In this document: in pieces, positions 1 through 11,384 of the stretch | Layout of the letters: the number at the start of each line of letters is the position of its first letter | Numbering within the stretch: the first letter of the stretch is position 1 | NCBI GenBank assembly: GCA_033239125.1 | Contig: BSWB01000004.1 | Span: forward strand, 34,159,501-34,223,500 | DNA length: 64,000 nt | Reading direction: 5' to 3' | Source: Fagopyrum homotropicum | Lineage: Eukaryota > Streptophyta > Magnoliopsida > Caryophyllales > Polygonaceae | Made by a program: the position numbers and the translations under genes | The notes under the pieces: model-generated | Database searches by the model: none | Told to the model about the DNA's origin: nothing | Seen by the model: the letters and a program-made list of their open reading frames with translations, nothing else

Positions 1-262
1 ATGATAACTTCCGGTATGATAACTTCCGGTATGTGAACTTCCGGTATGTGAAGTTCCGGTATGTGAAATTCCGGTATGTGAAATTCCGGTATGTGTATTT
101 CCGGTATGTGAAAATTCCGGTATTAGAAATTCCGGTATGTGAAAATTCCGGTATTGGAAATTCCGGAATGTGAAAATTCCGGTATGTGAAATTCCGGTAT
201 GTGAAATTTCGGTATGTGAAATTCCGGTATATGAAATTCCGGTATGTGAAATTCCGGTATGT
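1..262. repeat. Degenerate minisatellite, 15-16 bp unit
   Basis: About 16 head-to-tail copies of a unit close to TTCCGGTATGTGAAA, with variants such as TTCCGGTATGATAAC at the left edge. The array is cut by the window start. The same unit recurs at 4843-5180 and, with TTCTGG for TTCCGG, at 5208-6606. No coding potential. Confidence 0.9.
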
Positions 263-560
263 AAAAAATTCTTCAATCCAGAAAATAAAAAAAATAAAGA
301 AAAAAATTAATGAAAGAAAATAAAAAAACAAATTCAGTTTTGAATAATTTAAAACTTACACTTAAATAACAAATAGCAAATAACAAACATTTTTTTAAAT
401 CGAATGATTAATTAGTTTTACCTACCATTAAATGAAAGTGGTAAAAAAATATGGGGTATAGTTTTTTTAACAAAAACAAAAAAGAGCCTAGTAGGCCAAA
501 TTCTTTCTTTCTTTTTTGGCATTTTTCAACTTAATAAGATAATTGATAGAGATATACAAT
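263..560. repeat. A/T-rich flank of the minisatellite, duplicated at 6600-6840
   Basis: A-rich block followed by a segment containing CCATTAAATGAAAGTGGTAA and a later AGCCTAGTAGGCCAAATTCT-like stretch. The same order of motifs follows the second minisatellite at about 6600-6840, in the same orientation, so minisatellite plus flank behaves as one dispersed repeat. No gene seen; 560-800 shows nothing recognisable. Confidence 0.6.
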
Positions 561-2139
561 CCGGTTATTTTAGAAGTTGTAGTGTTTTGTTAGAAGTTAA
601 CTATAATTAATGAGATTAAACAGTTAAATCATGACTATTATAAATGTAAATGCGGTCACACGTCTAGAGTTGACGGACCAAAAGAAAGATATTTTTGTTA
701 TTAGTATATATTAGATATATGTTAATAATAATAGTATAAGTTGCAATAGCTAATATTTCCGAATTTCAATTAATGTTGATTAACTTGATCGTTGATAGTA
801 CTTGACATATAACTCGCGAAGATTTTGCAAGTGATGAGTATGAGTCCCACCGTTATGTTCTTGGCGTAATTTTGGACGTTTGGGGGAATTTTTACTTTTT
901 CCCCGGGTAATTACGTTTACCCTCCCGTGTTATTTGGAGCATTTGAGAGCTCCAATTAATAAAAATGCAGTTGAGAGAAATGATCAGGACATCGGATATG
1001 TGCTAGATATGAAATAACATGGAAGGCAAAACGGCCAAAATAGTCAATATTTCGTTTCTTAACGGCTTAGAAATACACGTTTTCCGAGGCAATTATGAAA
1101 TAATTATCCCTCCAATATTACAGATTTATTATTCCAATCTTGAGAAGTTTGAAGAAGGAGGTTTGACCCGCCTTTGAATCGGTTAAAGGATAATTATCGA
1201 GTTCGCTAAAGGATAATTATCGTCTTCAATATAATTAGTTGAAAATCCTTTATGAATTCATTTCCTTTCACGTTTCATCGTAAAGGCTTTGATTTCTCTC
1301 AATCTTCAAACTCATATCTACTCTTCGTTTCTAATCCGATTTCAATTCCGTTTGAGTTTCTAGATTTCTCTCTTCATTCTCTTCATATCGGTACCGAGTT
1401 TCTGCATTTCCGAACAGATGAAGAGCTATTCGAGCATATATGTCACCAGGCAGGTTCCGTCGTTCAGATTCCGGTGAATTTGATGCTTTCTACGCATGTG
1501 TCGTTGTGATTCCGAATCTTCTTTTAGATCGTCAATCGGGTTAGAAAGTTATGAATTTATTCGTTTTCCGTACTGCAATTTGACCTAAATTGACTTTAGG
1601 CTTGTCAAAATGGATAATTAGAAATTCCATTGTGGTCGTTATATTATTCTGGTATTATGGGTTGTTTGTTTGATGAAATCTGATGATAGGGGTTTGGAAA
1701 TTGTCTGCGGGCAAAACGTTATTCTAGCAAAATTTAATTAATTAATTAAAGGTTAATTGATTAAATTAGGATTAAAATTGAGATTGAGGAATGTTGATTA
1801 GATACTACCTTGAGATTTGAGGAATTGTGAATTATGTTGAGATATTGAGGTTTAGTTGGTTGTGAGGCTTATAGATTGATTATGATCCTTGTGGATCCCT
1901 TGGGTCTAGATGTAACCTTTTTGATTAATATGAGTATTGATATCTCTTTTTGCCTGGTTATTTGACAGTGTTCTTCTCAGGATTGGAGGTTTATCGTGGT
2001 TGTGATTGTACGAGGTTGATCGAGGTAAGTCCGTAGGACTTACTTAGCTACCATCCTTATATTGGGTGCTTGTATGAGTGGTGTGTGATATATGCTTGAT
2101 AGCATGCAATAATTGATTATTATCAATCTATGTTTTAGT

Positions 2140-2140
2140 G

Positions 2141-2193
<53 letters not shown>
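2140..2193. repeat. (CA)n microsatellite
   Basis: Roughly 26 uninterrupted AC dinucleotides that run into an AT tract at 2193-2202, inside the LTR relic. Confidence 0.95.
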
Positions 2194-2201
<8 letters not shown>

Positions 2202-2204
<3 letters not shown>

Positions 2205-2491
2205 GGTGTGGTTCCCATGAGAACATCCCTAACGTGAGAACATGAGAACAATCGTACACCGTTGGATGTGAGTATTAAGGGTTGAGATTTAGAGTAGATA
2301 TCAAAAATAATAATAACTACGAATAATAATAATTAAGAATCCAACAATAACTACGAATAATCCACTCAACCAACAATAACTACGAATAATACATTAAACG
2401 ATATGGCACATTCGTAACAAAACTAATAATAATTACGAATCTGTTCTCATGTTCTCACGTTAGGGGGTGTTCTCATAGGATCTATACTCTA
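2202..2491. mobile_element. MITE with ~50-bp terminal inverted repeats, inserted in a TA microsatellite
   Basis: The left end (2202-2252) and the reverse complement of the right end (about 2441-2491) share a long imperfect repeat including CTAACGTGAGAACATGAGAA. The ~290-bp unit is flanked by TA dinucleotides on the left and a long (TA)n tract on the right, resembling the Micron class of plant MITEs that sit inside (TA)n. The interior repeats AACAATAACTACGAATAAT. No ORF. Confidence 0.7.
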
Positions 2492-2498
2492 TATATAT

Positions 2499-2584
<86 letters not shown>
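2492..2584. repeat. (TA)n microsatellite
   Basis: About 90 bp of almost pure AT dinucleotides immediately right of the MITE. Confidence 0.95.
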
Positions 2585-2586
<2 letters not shown>

Positions 2587-3062
2587 GATTTGAGTGAATG
2601 ACTATTATATAAAGATGATAAAATGGGTAAATGTGTGATAGCATGATTATGTGTTTACCTTCCATGAAGTGTGCTTGTGCTTATGCATTACCTTATATAC
2701 GTATGGTTAGCTAATGGTTTCGTACTATGTTGTAGATGTCTTGCAGGATAGGCGAGTTGTTGAGTGATCTGGCAAGGTGACAGGCCAAGGACTCTCGTAC
2801 ATTAGGTGGTTATGGTTTTTGGGATATTTTATATACCTCATGTGTGAGGATGATGTTTTGTATACCTCATGTGTGAGGGCGATGTTTTATACTTGGCTAT
2901 TATCTTCTATACCTTTTGATGTACAACTTTATGTATTTGTTTTATATTTGTCAGTGTCATGTTGTAAGGTCTAGTGAACTTGTTGTCAGGCTAGGATCAG
3001 GATCCACTGTGAGATCCTACCTCAATGTGGCATCCCGAGTCCCGCGGATTTGGGGTGTTACA

Positions 3063-3639
3063 TAAGTTTTGTTTGTGAAATAGATAATTAAAGAGTTTAT
3101 TGATGAGGTTAATTGGAGAGTTATTCCTAAGGAGTTATTTTGTGAAAGAGGTATACAAATTATTTAATATATAATTGTTATATATTACTAAAAGATGAAT
3201 AAGTCTTATTCTCTTTAATTAATTTAAAAAATCTCACATAAGTCTTGAGTCTCTAATTAATTTAAAAAATCTCTAATTTTCTCCAAAAGTAAAAAAATGA
3301 ATTGTTGGTATTGTGAAAATCAATTACAATCATCATATGAAGCAATATGATTGTTACTCTTTCAATCTTCATCACAACAATCGAAGATAAATGAGATCTA
3401 GACGTCGGGCTCGTGTTGACCAAGTAGAGAAGTCACACTTGGGGTTTTCGTTCTCTTTTATTCCTCTAAAAATAGATCTGGTTCACGCATCAAGATTTAC
3501 TTCTTATGAACAATCTATTGTTTTCTAACGATTATGTTTGTAGATCCTTAGATTAGATGGTTATATATGATATAAAATTCCACTTAATGCATCTAATATG
3601 TTTTTACTCCCTATTGTAAGAGTGGTTGTCACTTGATCC
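3063..3639. other. Intergenic, nothing recognised
   Basis: AT-rich sequence with no convincing ORF, tRNA or element ends seen by eye. Confidence 0.5.
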
Positions 3640-4020
3640 TAACCCAAAATATATTATGAAATTAGAGTACTAAATTCTGAAATATTATCAGGATAAGTAT
3701 TTGTAATTTTCTCGAAAAATGTGTATTATGCCGTCTCTCTTATCGATCCGCCAAGAAACGGAATAGTGACTATTTTGATCATTTTTCTTTTCATTTTTAT
3801 TTCACCATTGGAACATATTTAATATCCCGATCATATTTCTTGACTACAACTTTATTATTTGAAGCTTCCAAATGCCCATAATCCTCAAGGGTGAAAACTA
3901 TTTTCACAAAAGAAAAGCGATTTCCCCCCACAAGGTCAATTCCAAATAAAAAACACAAATAGTAGAATCCATATTCGTCAATTTCACATTGTTCACAAAT
4001 CACAACTCAATTAAGGTCAA
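3640..4020 (-). repeat. Decayed gypsy LTR fragment (minus strand)
   Basis: The reverse complement aligns with the first third of the LTR at 39072-39994: shared features include the segment around GGCATTTGGAAGCTTCAA, a GTAGTCAAGAAATATGATC-like stretch, and the TTTCTTGGCGGAT segment. It is more diverged than the other copies. The 68-codon open frame here is incidental. Confidence 0.5.
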
Positions 4021-4842
4021 TGTTTAAGTTTAATTCACATTAAGCATCACTAATTATTCGAAGATCCAAACTTTTACAATTCAAGTGTAATTTCATCATA
4101 TAAACAAAATAGGTGTTTCACAACTATCAACGGCGAAGTTAGGTGGGGTAGATGGGGGAGATTTCTATAAATTTTTATAGACGGGTACATATTATTATGG
4201 TTATGTTACTCATTTAATGTGACACTTATTTCATTTCTAGTTGATTATTAATGGGCTAATTTGGAAATTAGGCTTTTTTGAGATTTTGCTTTAGTAACTA
4301 GTCTTTTAGGTTTTCTAATTAAGTAAGTGTACCCCAATTAAATTTTTACTGTTCAGATCTACTGCAAGTTCAAAACAGATGCTTCAGCTCTTTACCTCCC
4401 CTTGTACTTGTCTGCGCTCTTCTCCAGCTTCGTAGCCTCCAAGTTCGAAACATAGCAGGCTATGTTATGCAAGCATTAAAATCCAATGGGAAATACACAG
4501 AGATAGTATGGCACTCCGCCTATTTTTAATTTTCCAAGGGGATTTGATGTTTGAAACATAGCAGGCTATGTTATGCAGGCTTTAGTACTATTTTGTAGGC
4601 TAATAGCTATATCTATCAACTAAATACGGCATTTTGCATATAACCTCCTTTAAAATGAAACTTGTTCAAAACAATTCCTCAAATTTATTGATCTTACCCA
4701 ATGAAACATCAATACTAATTTAAGCTTACATATCTGAAGGCTTGGAGTAGCAGATTCACATTGGAGATTACTGAGTAAACATGGAAAAGTGAAATTGACA
4801 TAAACATGATGAAATCATTGTAAAAGGGTAACGATATAATAT
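4021..4842. other. Intergenic, nothing recognised
   Basis: A short direct repeat, GAAACATAGCAGGCTATGTT, occurs near 4447 and 4553. No gene found. Confidence 0.5.
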
Positions 4843-5180
4843 GATAACTCCCGACATGATAACTTCCGGTATTATAACTTTCGGTATGTTATGATAACTT
4901 CCGGTATGATAACTTTCGGTATAATAACTTCGGGTATGTGATGTGAACTTCCGGTATGTGATGTGAACTTCCGGTATACATTACAAAAAAAATAAAGTAA
5001 ATCAAAAAGACAATAAATAAAATTAAAAAAATTCTGGTATGATAACTTCTGGTTAACTTCCGGTATGATATGATAACTTCCGGTATGATAATTTTCGGTA
5101 TGATATGATAACTTCCACTATGATATGATAACTTCCGGTATGTGAACTTTCAATATGAGAAACTCCGGTATGCATTCCAA
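4843..5180. repeat. Degenerate minisatellite, second locus
   Basis: Units close to AACTTCCGGTATGAT, same family and orientation as 1-262, interrupted by an A-rich spacer at 4980-5030. Confidence 0.85.
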
Positions 5181-5207
5181 AAAAAATAAAAACAATAAAA
5201 AAGACAA

Positions 5208-6606
5208 AAAAATTCTGGTATGTGAAAAATTATAGTATGTGAAGAATTCTGGTATGTGAAAAAATCTGGTATGTGAAAAATTGATATGTGAAAATTTTGG
5301 TATGTGAAAATTTTGGTATGTGAAAAATTCTGGTATGTGAAAAATTATGGTATATGAAAATTTTTGGCATGAGAAATTCTGGTATGATAATTTCTGGTAC
5401 TAGCAACAATACTAAAAATATTCTGGTATGTGAAAATTTTGGTATGTGAAAAATTCTAGTATATGAAAATTTTTGGTATGAGAAATTCTGGTATGATAAT
5501 TTGGTACTAGCAACAATACTAAAAAAATTCTGGTATGTAAAGTTCTGGTATGTGAAAAATTCTGGTATGTAAAAAAAATCTGGTATGTAAAATTCTGTTA
5601 TGTGAAATTCTGGTATGAAAAAATTCTGGTATGTGAAGTTCTGGTATGTGAAAAATTCTGTTATGTAAAAAAAATTCGGTATGCAAAATTCTAGTATGTG
5701 AAATTCTGGTATGAAAAATTTCTGGTATGAAAATTTTCTAGTATAAAAAATTTATGGTATGAAAAATTTCTGGTATGAAAAATTTCATACCAGAAATTTA
5801 TTACAGGAAATATAAAAAATAAAATAAAAAATATAAAAATATAAAAAATAAACAAATTCAGTAATAGTAATTGCAACTTAACATTAACTAATGTCTATTA
5901 TTCTTTTTTTATTAAAATAAAGGGGTTAATAATACTCAAAGTGGTAAATAATTTTTTTAATAAACAAATTCAGTAATAGTAATTACAACTTAATACTCAA
6001 AGGGGTTAATAAACAAATTTTGGTATGAAAATTTTTGGTAATTATACTCAAAGGGGTTAATACTCAAAGTGATAAATTTCTGGTATTAAATTTCTGGTTT
6101 GAAAATTTCTGGTATGAAAAATTTCATACCAGAAATTCATTCCAGAAAATAATAATAAAAAATAATAAAGAAATTTTTTTTTTTAGAAATTAGGAATTAA
6201 GCTTAAGTATTAAAATTTAAAACTTACATTTATATAACAAATAACAAAGATTTTTTTTTTAAATAGAAGGGTTAATTATTTTTACCTACCATTAAATAAA
6301 AGTGGTAAAAAATTATTTTTTATTAATGTTTTGGTATCAAATTTATGGTATTTAATTTTTAGTATATAATTTATGGTATTTAATTTCTAATATTTAATTT
6401 ATGTTATTTAATTTCTGGTATATAATTTCTGATATATAATTTATGGTATCTAAATTCTGGTATCTAATTTCTGGCATGATAATTTCTAGTATGATAATTT
6501 CTGGTATGAAATTTTTGGTATGAAATTTCTGGTATGATAATTTCTGGTATGAAAATTTTAGTATGATAAATTCAAGTATGATAATTCCGGTAAGAGAAGT
6601 TCAGTC
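5208..6606. repeat. Diverged minisatellite arrays (TTCTGGTATGTGAAA type)
   Basis: Long series of units such as TTCTGGTATGTGAAAAA and TTCTGGTATGATAAT at 5208-5800, 6000-6140 and 6330-6606, separated by A-rich spacers that each contain a GGGGTTAAT...AGTGGTAAA motif. The spacers repeat too, so the array has a higher-order structure. The 61-codon minus frame at 5691-5876 reads through the repeat and is not a gene. Confidence 0.8.
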
Positions 6607-6989
6607 CAGAAAATAAAAAAAATAAATAAATAAAAAAAGGAAAGAAAAATAATAAAAGAAAACAAATTCAGTATTTAAAAATTAAAACTTATACTTATAT
6701 AATAAATAACAAACATCATTTATTCTTTCATTCTAAATAGAAGGGTTAATAATTTCTACCTACTATTAAATGAAAGTGGTAAAAAATTTGGGGTACACTT
6801 TCTTAAATAAAAACTCAAAAAAGGCTAGTATGTCAAATTCTCCCATTATTAATTAACTCTATTTAAAGCAATAAGCGAAAAAATGGAAAACGTAAATTTT
6901 TAAAACTTTATCTTACAACCATATTTACAACATATATACATACTAACATATGTCATAAAACCTTGTTTAACAAAACGCCATAGTTTAAA
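6607..6989. repeat. A/T-rich flank, second copy
   Basis: 6607-6840 repeats the flank seen at 263-530, including TACTATTAAATGAAAGTGGT. The rest is AT-rich with nothing recognised. Confidence 0.55.
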
Positions 6990-7489
6990 ACCACACAAAA
7001 CATCCTACGCGGCAGCATCCCATAACAACCCACCCGATATGATCTCAAATCCATGTGTTGGGTCCAACGTCCTTGCCTTGATTAGGTTGAGTCTGAGTAG
7101 CTGAAAAATATGGATATAACAACAATGAGCTACAAGCTTAGTAATGGTAAACAAATCGCACTCCTCCAATGTATACAAGTATCTAATATCCCGTCCCCAA
7201 AGGACACTCTATACCCTTTTCTCACATTACAAAGCACACACATACATATCCACATTCACATAACGTCCACAACCATCCATAACACATAACATATACGCAT
7301 TCAAGCATGTTATCACACCACATATAAACATATCATCTCATATAAACATCTCATATCATACCATACCATCACATATAAATAATCATAACATAACATATAA
7401 CATGCTAGACTCGATCGCATTGATGCATAGCTGATAATTAACTAACTAGCCCCAACTGATCGTACGATATATTTTCTCTTGTGCTTTCG

Positions 7490-7498
7490 TATTTCTTT

Positions 7499-7543
<45 letters not shown>
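7490..7543. repeat. (TTTC)n microsatellite
   Basis: About ten TTTC units on the plus strand. Confidence 0.95.
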
Positions 7544-7545
<2 letters not shown>

Positions 7546-7565
7546 TAGGTTGGTCAAACCGATAA

Positions 7566-7735
7566 CGTCGTAGGCCCCTTGTAAATCAGGTAGCGACCTC
7601 GGTTATCTTGTCCAGAGACCCCCTGTAGATCAGATTGCAATCTCGGACTATCGATCTCATCTTGAGCCCCTTGTAGATCAGGTAGCGACCTATGAGGCCC
7701 CTTGTAGATGAAGTAACGACCTCATCCCCCGGTAA
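7566..7735. repeat. Degenerate ~45-bp tandem repeat
   Basis: Four imperfect units built on CCCCTTGTAGATCAGGTAGC followed by GACCT, lying inside the old minus-strand LTR. Confidence 0.7.
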
Positions 7736-8034
7736 CCCGTGTGGGACCCAATTGGGCTAATTAATCAATTACCATCCTATATTATCACTTTCATATCACT
7801 TTTCCTTTTCATGCTTTCATCTCATCAAAATCATACTTCTCATGCATACATTACATTTCATATAAATATCATCACATTCTCACATTGCATGCTTCACATT
7901 CATATATAACATAACATCAAACATACAATTCATTCACATAATCCACAAGGCATGTAAGAAATCATAATATCACACTATATCTAACACATTCATTTATTCC
8001 CGCATGCATGCATAAAACTAAATATATTAAATAC

Positions 8035-8039
<5 letters not shown>

Positions 8040-8068
<29 letters not shown>
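8040..8068. repeat. (AT)n microsatellite
   Basis: About 14 AT units. Confidence 0.95.
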
Positions 8069-8070
<2 letters not shown>

Positions 8071-8410
8071 GAAGTGTAACACATATACACTTATCTTATA
8101 AGTAAGAACAATAAAACGTCGCAAACCAACTATTGAGTCTGTTTCTCACTCGGACTATCCTCCTTTCTCGTATTTGGATACACTTACAAAGCAATTAAGC
8201 TGTAGTTAGACCGAAACCTTCAACAACACTAATTGAGAATATCATATTCCTTGTATTAAACTTCTCGATTCAAACATCAAATAAATTCATTCCTTTGAAT
8301 TTAATTTACTTATAGTCTTCTCTAAAATCCCAATTTAATTAATTAACCTTTAGTTAATTAATTAAATTTTACCATAATAACGTTTTTCCCACAAGCAATT
8401 TCTGAACCCA

Positions 8411-8415
8411 CATGT
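8411..8415. repeat. Target-site duplication of the outer element (left)
   Basis: CATGT, identical to 39067-39071. Confidence 0.9.
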
Positions 8416-8718
8416 TGTAATAACCGAAAATTTTAGAACTTCGTTTAATACGGAATTTAACCGGATGCCGATCCGCCAACCTTTATCCTGTAAATGAAGT
8501 TAAAACGAGATTCAATTTCTATCAATTTATGTGACCTAATTCACATAAAATGATAAATGTTGTAACCGGAAATAAATTACATACCTTTAAATAAAATAAT
8601 AATTTATATAATACAAAAGATAATTCCGTATTATATAAATTCCCGCACATAACCATAAATCCGGGCGAGTAACGAGTTTTTGTATCCTTATTTTAATGAG
8701 AAAGCAGGCCGGATCTGG
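8416..8718 (+). repeat. 5' LTR of the outer element, first part
   Basis: Matches 36397-36699 of the 3' LTR. It ends at TCTGG, where the inner element inserted. It contains a hairpin: TATCAATTTATGT (8520-8532) and ACATAAAATGATA (8543-8555). Confidence 0.93.
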
Positions 8719-10296
8719 TGTAACGACCCGTTTATTGGGTGCGTTATATATTTTTTTTTTTCCGTATTTTTGTTTTTTTTATGGCCTCAATATATTTTAC
8801 GAGTTTTGATATGTATATATTTATATTATCCGTATTTACACCATTACATTATCCGGAGATTTAGTTTTGATAAATTCCGGGCCTAATCGGAATTCGACCA
8901 ATTTAGACCTTTTCCGTCGTCCTTTTTATTTTGTTTAACCGGTAAGATAAAATAGTTGGGCCGTCAAGACGGGCCGGCCCAAGAGGCCCCTTCCTTCATG
9001 AGAGGCCCGTCAGCCTTCTTCCTTCCTAACCCTAACTCCCTCAGAAGTGATCTCTCACGTAAGCTGGCCGCCACATGCGTTCTTCCTCCCTCTCCTCACT
9101 CTGATATGGGAAGCAGCCGCTGGTGCCATCTTCCTCTCTCTCGCCGGAGTCTCCCAAACCCTAGCCGTCTCTCCGGTGAATCTCCTTTTCACTCTCGCTA
9201 TCACGTACACCGTCGCTGCTCTCTCCTCCTCGCCAAGCCGACAACCTCCAATCAACAACCTCCCCATCTGTCCTTCCCTTTCCCCGTCGTCAGCAGTTGA
9301 ACCCCAGCCTGCACCTCGCCATCCTTACGCACGCAGGTCGGAACCAGCAGAGCCTCTCACCTTCTCCATCTCCGTTGCACTAAACCGCAACCATGGTGGC
9401 CTCCTTTTTCTGCTATGGATCGACAGCAGTGATGAAGGCTCCCCCGACGCCTCCTGTCCTCTCCTTTCTGTCGCTCCGGCTGTCTGGCTTCTTCTTGTTT
9501 CGCCTCCAGATCCGACGCCGGGGAAGACGGCACTCGGGGCTCATATTGTCCGCCGTCGACTGCAGTGAAGACCCATCCCTGTCGCCGCCTACAACGAGCC
9601 TCATCGGACCCAAAAGGCGACACCTGATGCTCCCTCTTCACGAGCCAGGTCTACAGACCGCAGGAGCCGCCAGACCTGCCGCGGTTGTCGCCATTCGTCG
9701 CCGTGGACGAATGGAAAGCTTGCCGCCACCTCCACCTTGCCGCCAGCCTCGCTGACCGCTAGTGACGACCCGTCAACCGGAACATCAATAGCCTCCTTCC
9801 TCCGTGTGAGTTTTCTTGTGTTGTGTTAGAACCTAGGTTATGATTAGAAGATTCTGCGGTTTGAATCGAGATTAGTATTATGTGTATGTTTTGTATGGTG
9901 CTAGTTATGATGAATGTCTTCCGAGATATGTTGTAATTGAAGTTAGAAACAATGTCGGTATATGGAAGTCCGAGTTTGTATATTGAGTGGTTGTGATGAT
10001 TTTTACGGTACAAGTTGTTAAAGAAGGTTATGAGTTAGCATGGAATATGAACCTTGTATGAAGGTATTAGATGGATGATTGTGGGCTAGCGATGAGGATG
10101 AGTTAAATGTCGGAGTAATGACCTAAGATAGCTTCATTACGAGTATTTGAGAATAGACACGGATTCAAATTCCTTAAAGTATTGTAAGAACATATGTGAA
10201 GAATTTATAATAGTGAACTTTCCTTCAATTAGAGTTTGGTAACGAGTAGTTAGAATGAGCTTTCCTTTTCTTTGGTTTTAACATAGGTGATATGAG

Positions 10297-10328
<32 letters not shown>

Positions 10329-11369
10329 CCGGCAGGTCTAGGTGTTACGTTTTTTGGACTTCTGATTACTTAGTTGGGAGTGGACTAGTTAGTATTTTTC
10401 CTCTTAGATGATCGTTATTAACTTAGAAGTGAAAACTTCTAAGGTATTAGATATTACGTTATTGATACAAGTTTCATTTTATGATCAGATAGTTGAGATT
10501 AGACTCATATGGAGTCAAGAGATATCGTTGATTGAACTCGACTTGGTACAGGTAAGTCTCCGGACTTACTTAGCTTGTATTCTTTGTATTAGCATTGATG
10601 TGTGTTTGGTGGTGTGCGTTTATTCTTTATTGTTTATAACAACTAAACCGGAAATAGGACCACCGACCTTTATATTATTTTGGCCCAAGTGTATGACAAC
10701 GGGCGGTGACATCATCTACCTAGCTCTTGCGAGAGTCTAGGAGGTTCTTGGCGACTAGCCCGTGCTGGTTAGACGGTCGGAGGCATCCGTACCATTCCAC
10801 GCCGGTAAGTAGGGACCGAGGCGGGACCACGGTGGTCTCGTGTCACAAACCTAAGTTGAATTAGAACGGGATACGACCTAATAATGACAAAGATAATAAA
10901 CCGGATTGATGTGCTTTAATGTACGTTGTATGTTTGTGATGAGATTACTTGTGTTTGTGCCTTTCACCTTGATTCTAATGCTTCGAATATGAGCTAACGG
11001 TTTTATACCGATTGTTGTAGATTGCCTTGCAGGTTAGGATTGCGGCCGAGAGATCCGGAAGAGTGGGCAGCTGGGGTTCCGTACATTTTAGGAGTGGGTT
11101 TTGGTTGGAGTCGGGTTGTGGTTTATTCTTCGTTTATTATGTTAGTATGCCGCGTGTATGTCGTTTGGTCTTTGGCGTTGTTTATCGGCTGAAGTCTTTT
11201 GTTGTTTTCCTTCGGGTTTCTTATCATTTGCATTAAAAGGAATTTCGGTTTTGCCTTTATTTGTGCCATGTTGAAAGATCCGGTGAAATTGTTGTCAGGC
11301 TAAGGGTCGGGACCCATTGTGAGGTCCCAACCCGTACCATCCCGAGTCCCGCGGATTCGGGGTGTTACA
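8719..11369 (+). repeat. 5' LTR of the inner element
   Basis: Nearly identical to 15731-18409. The GC-rich part around 8956-9755 opens frames on both strands, but they are duplicated in both LTRs and resemble no protein I know; I treat them as non-coding. An AT repeat lies at 10299-10325. Confidence 0.95.
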
Positions 11370-11373
11370 AAAG

Positions 11374-11384
11374 TGGTATCAGAG
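11374..11384 (+). other. Primer-binding site, inner element
   Basis: TGGTATCAGAG, complementary to the 3' end of initiator tRNA-Met, 4 nt after the 5' LTR end. Confidence 0.85.

Larger units (their letters stand above)
800..3062 (+). repeat. Gypsy-type LTR relic (plus strand)
   Basis: The right end reads CCCGCGGATTTGGGGTGTTACA, the same terminal pattern as the LTRs of the nested elements at 11361-11369 and 18401-18409. The stretch from about 927 to 1760 is homologous, in reverse complement, to 39072-39994 plus 8330-8415 (for example the segment TTATTTGGAGCATTTG). The left boundary is approximate. No primer-binding site follows at 3063, so it may be a solo or 3' LTR. Small open frames here (for example 1252-1509) look incidental. 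Confidence 0.6.
6990..8415 (-). repeat. Old minus-strand LTR, inner portion (split by the 8416-39066 insertion)
   Basis: The reverse complement of 8330-8415 continues the LTR segment at 39072-39994 in register with the plus copy at about 1670-1790 (shared AACGTTATT...AAAATTTAATTAATTAA). The TSD CATGT at 8411-8415 is repeated at 39067-39071, showing these two segments were once contiguous. Similarity to the plus copy fades toward 7000 and no terminal TGTAACACCCC is visible, so the lower boundary is uncertain. Confidence 0.55.

Noticed and set aside
7500..7740. CRISPR-like spaced repeat
   Set aside because: A plant nuclear context with eukaryotic elements; the units are imperfect tandem repeats with no unique spacers of constant length.
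8956..9755. Several overlapping frames up to 173 codons on both strands, duplicated at 15969-16774
   Set aside because: GC-rich LTR sequence that opens frames on both strands; Pro/Ser/Arg-rich translations without domain signs.
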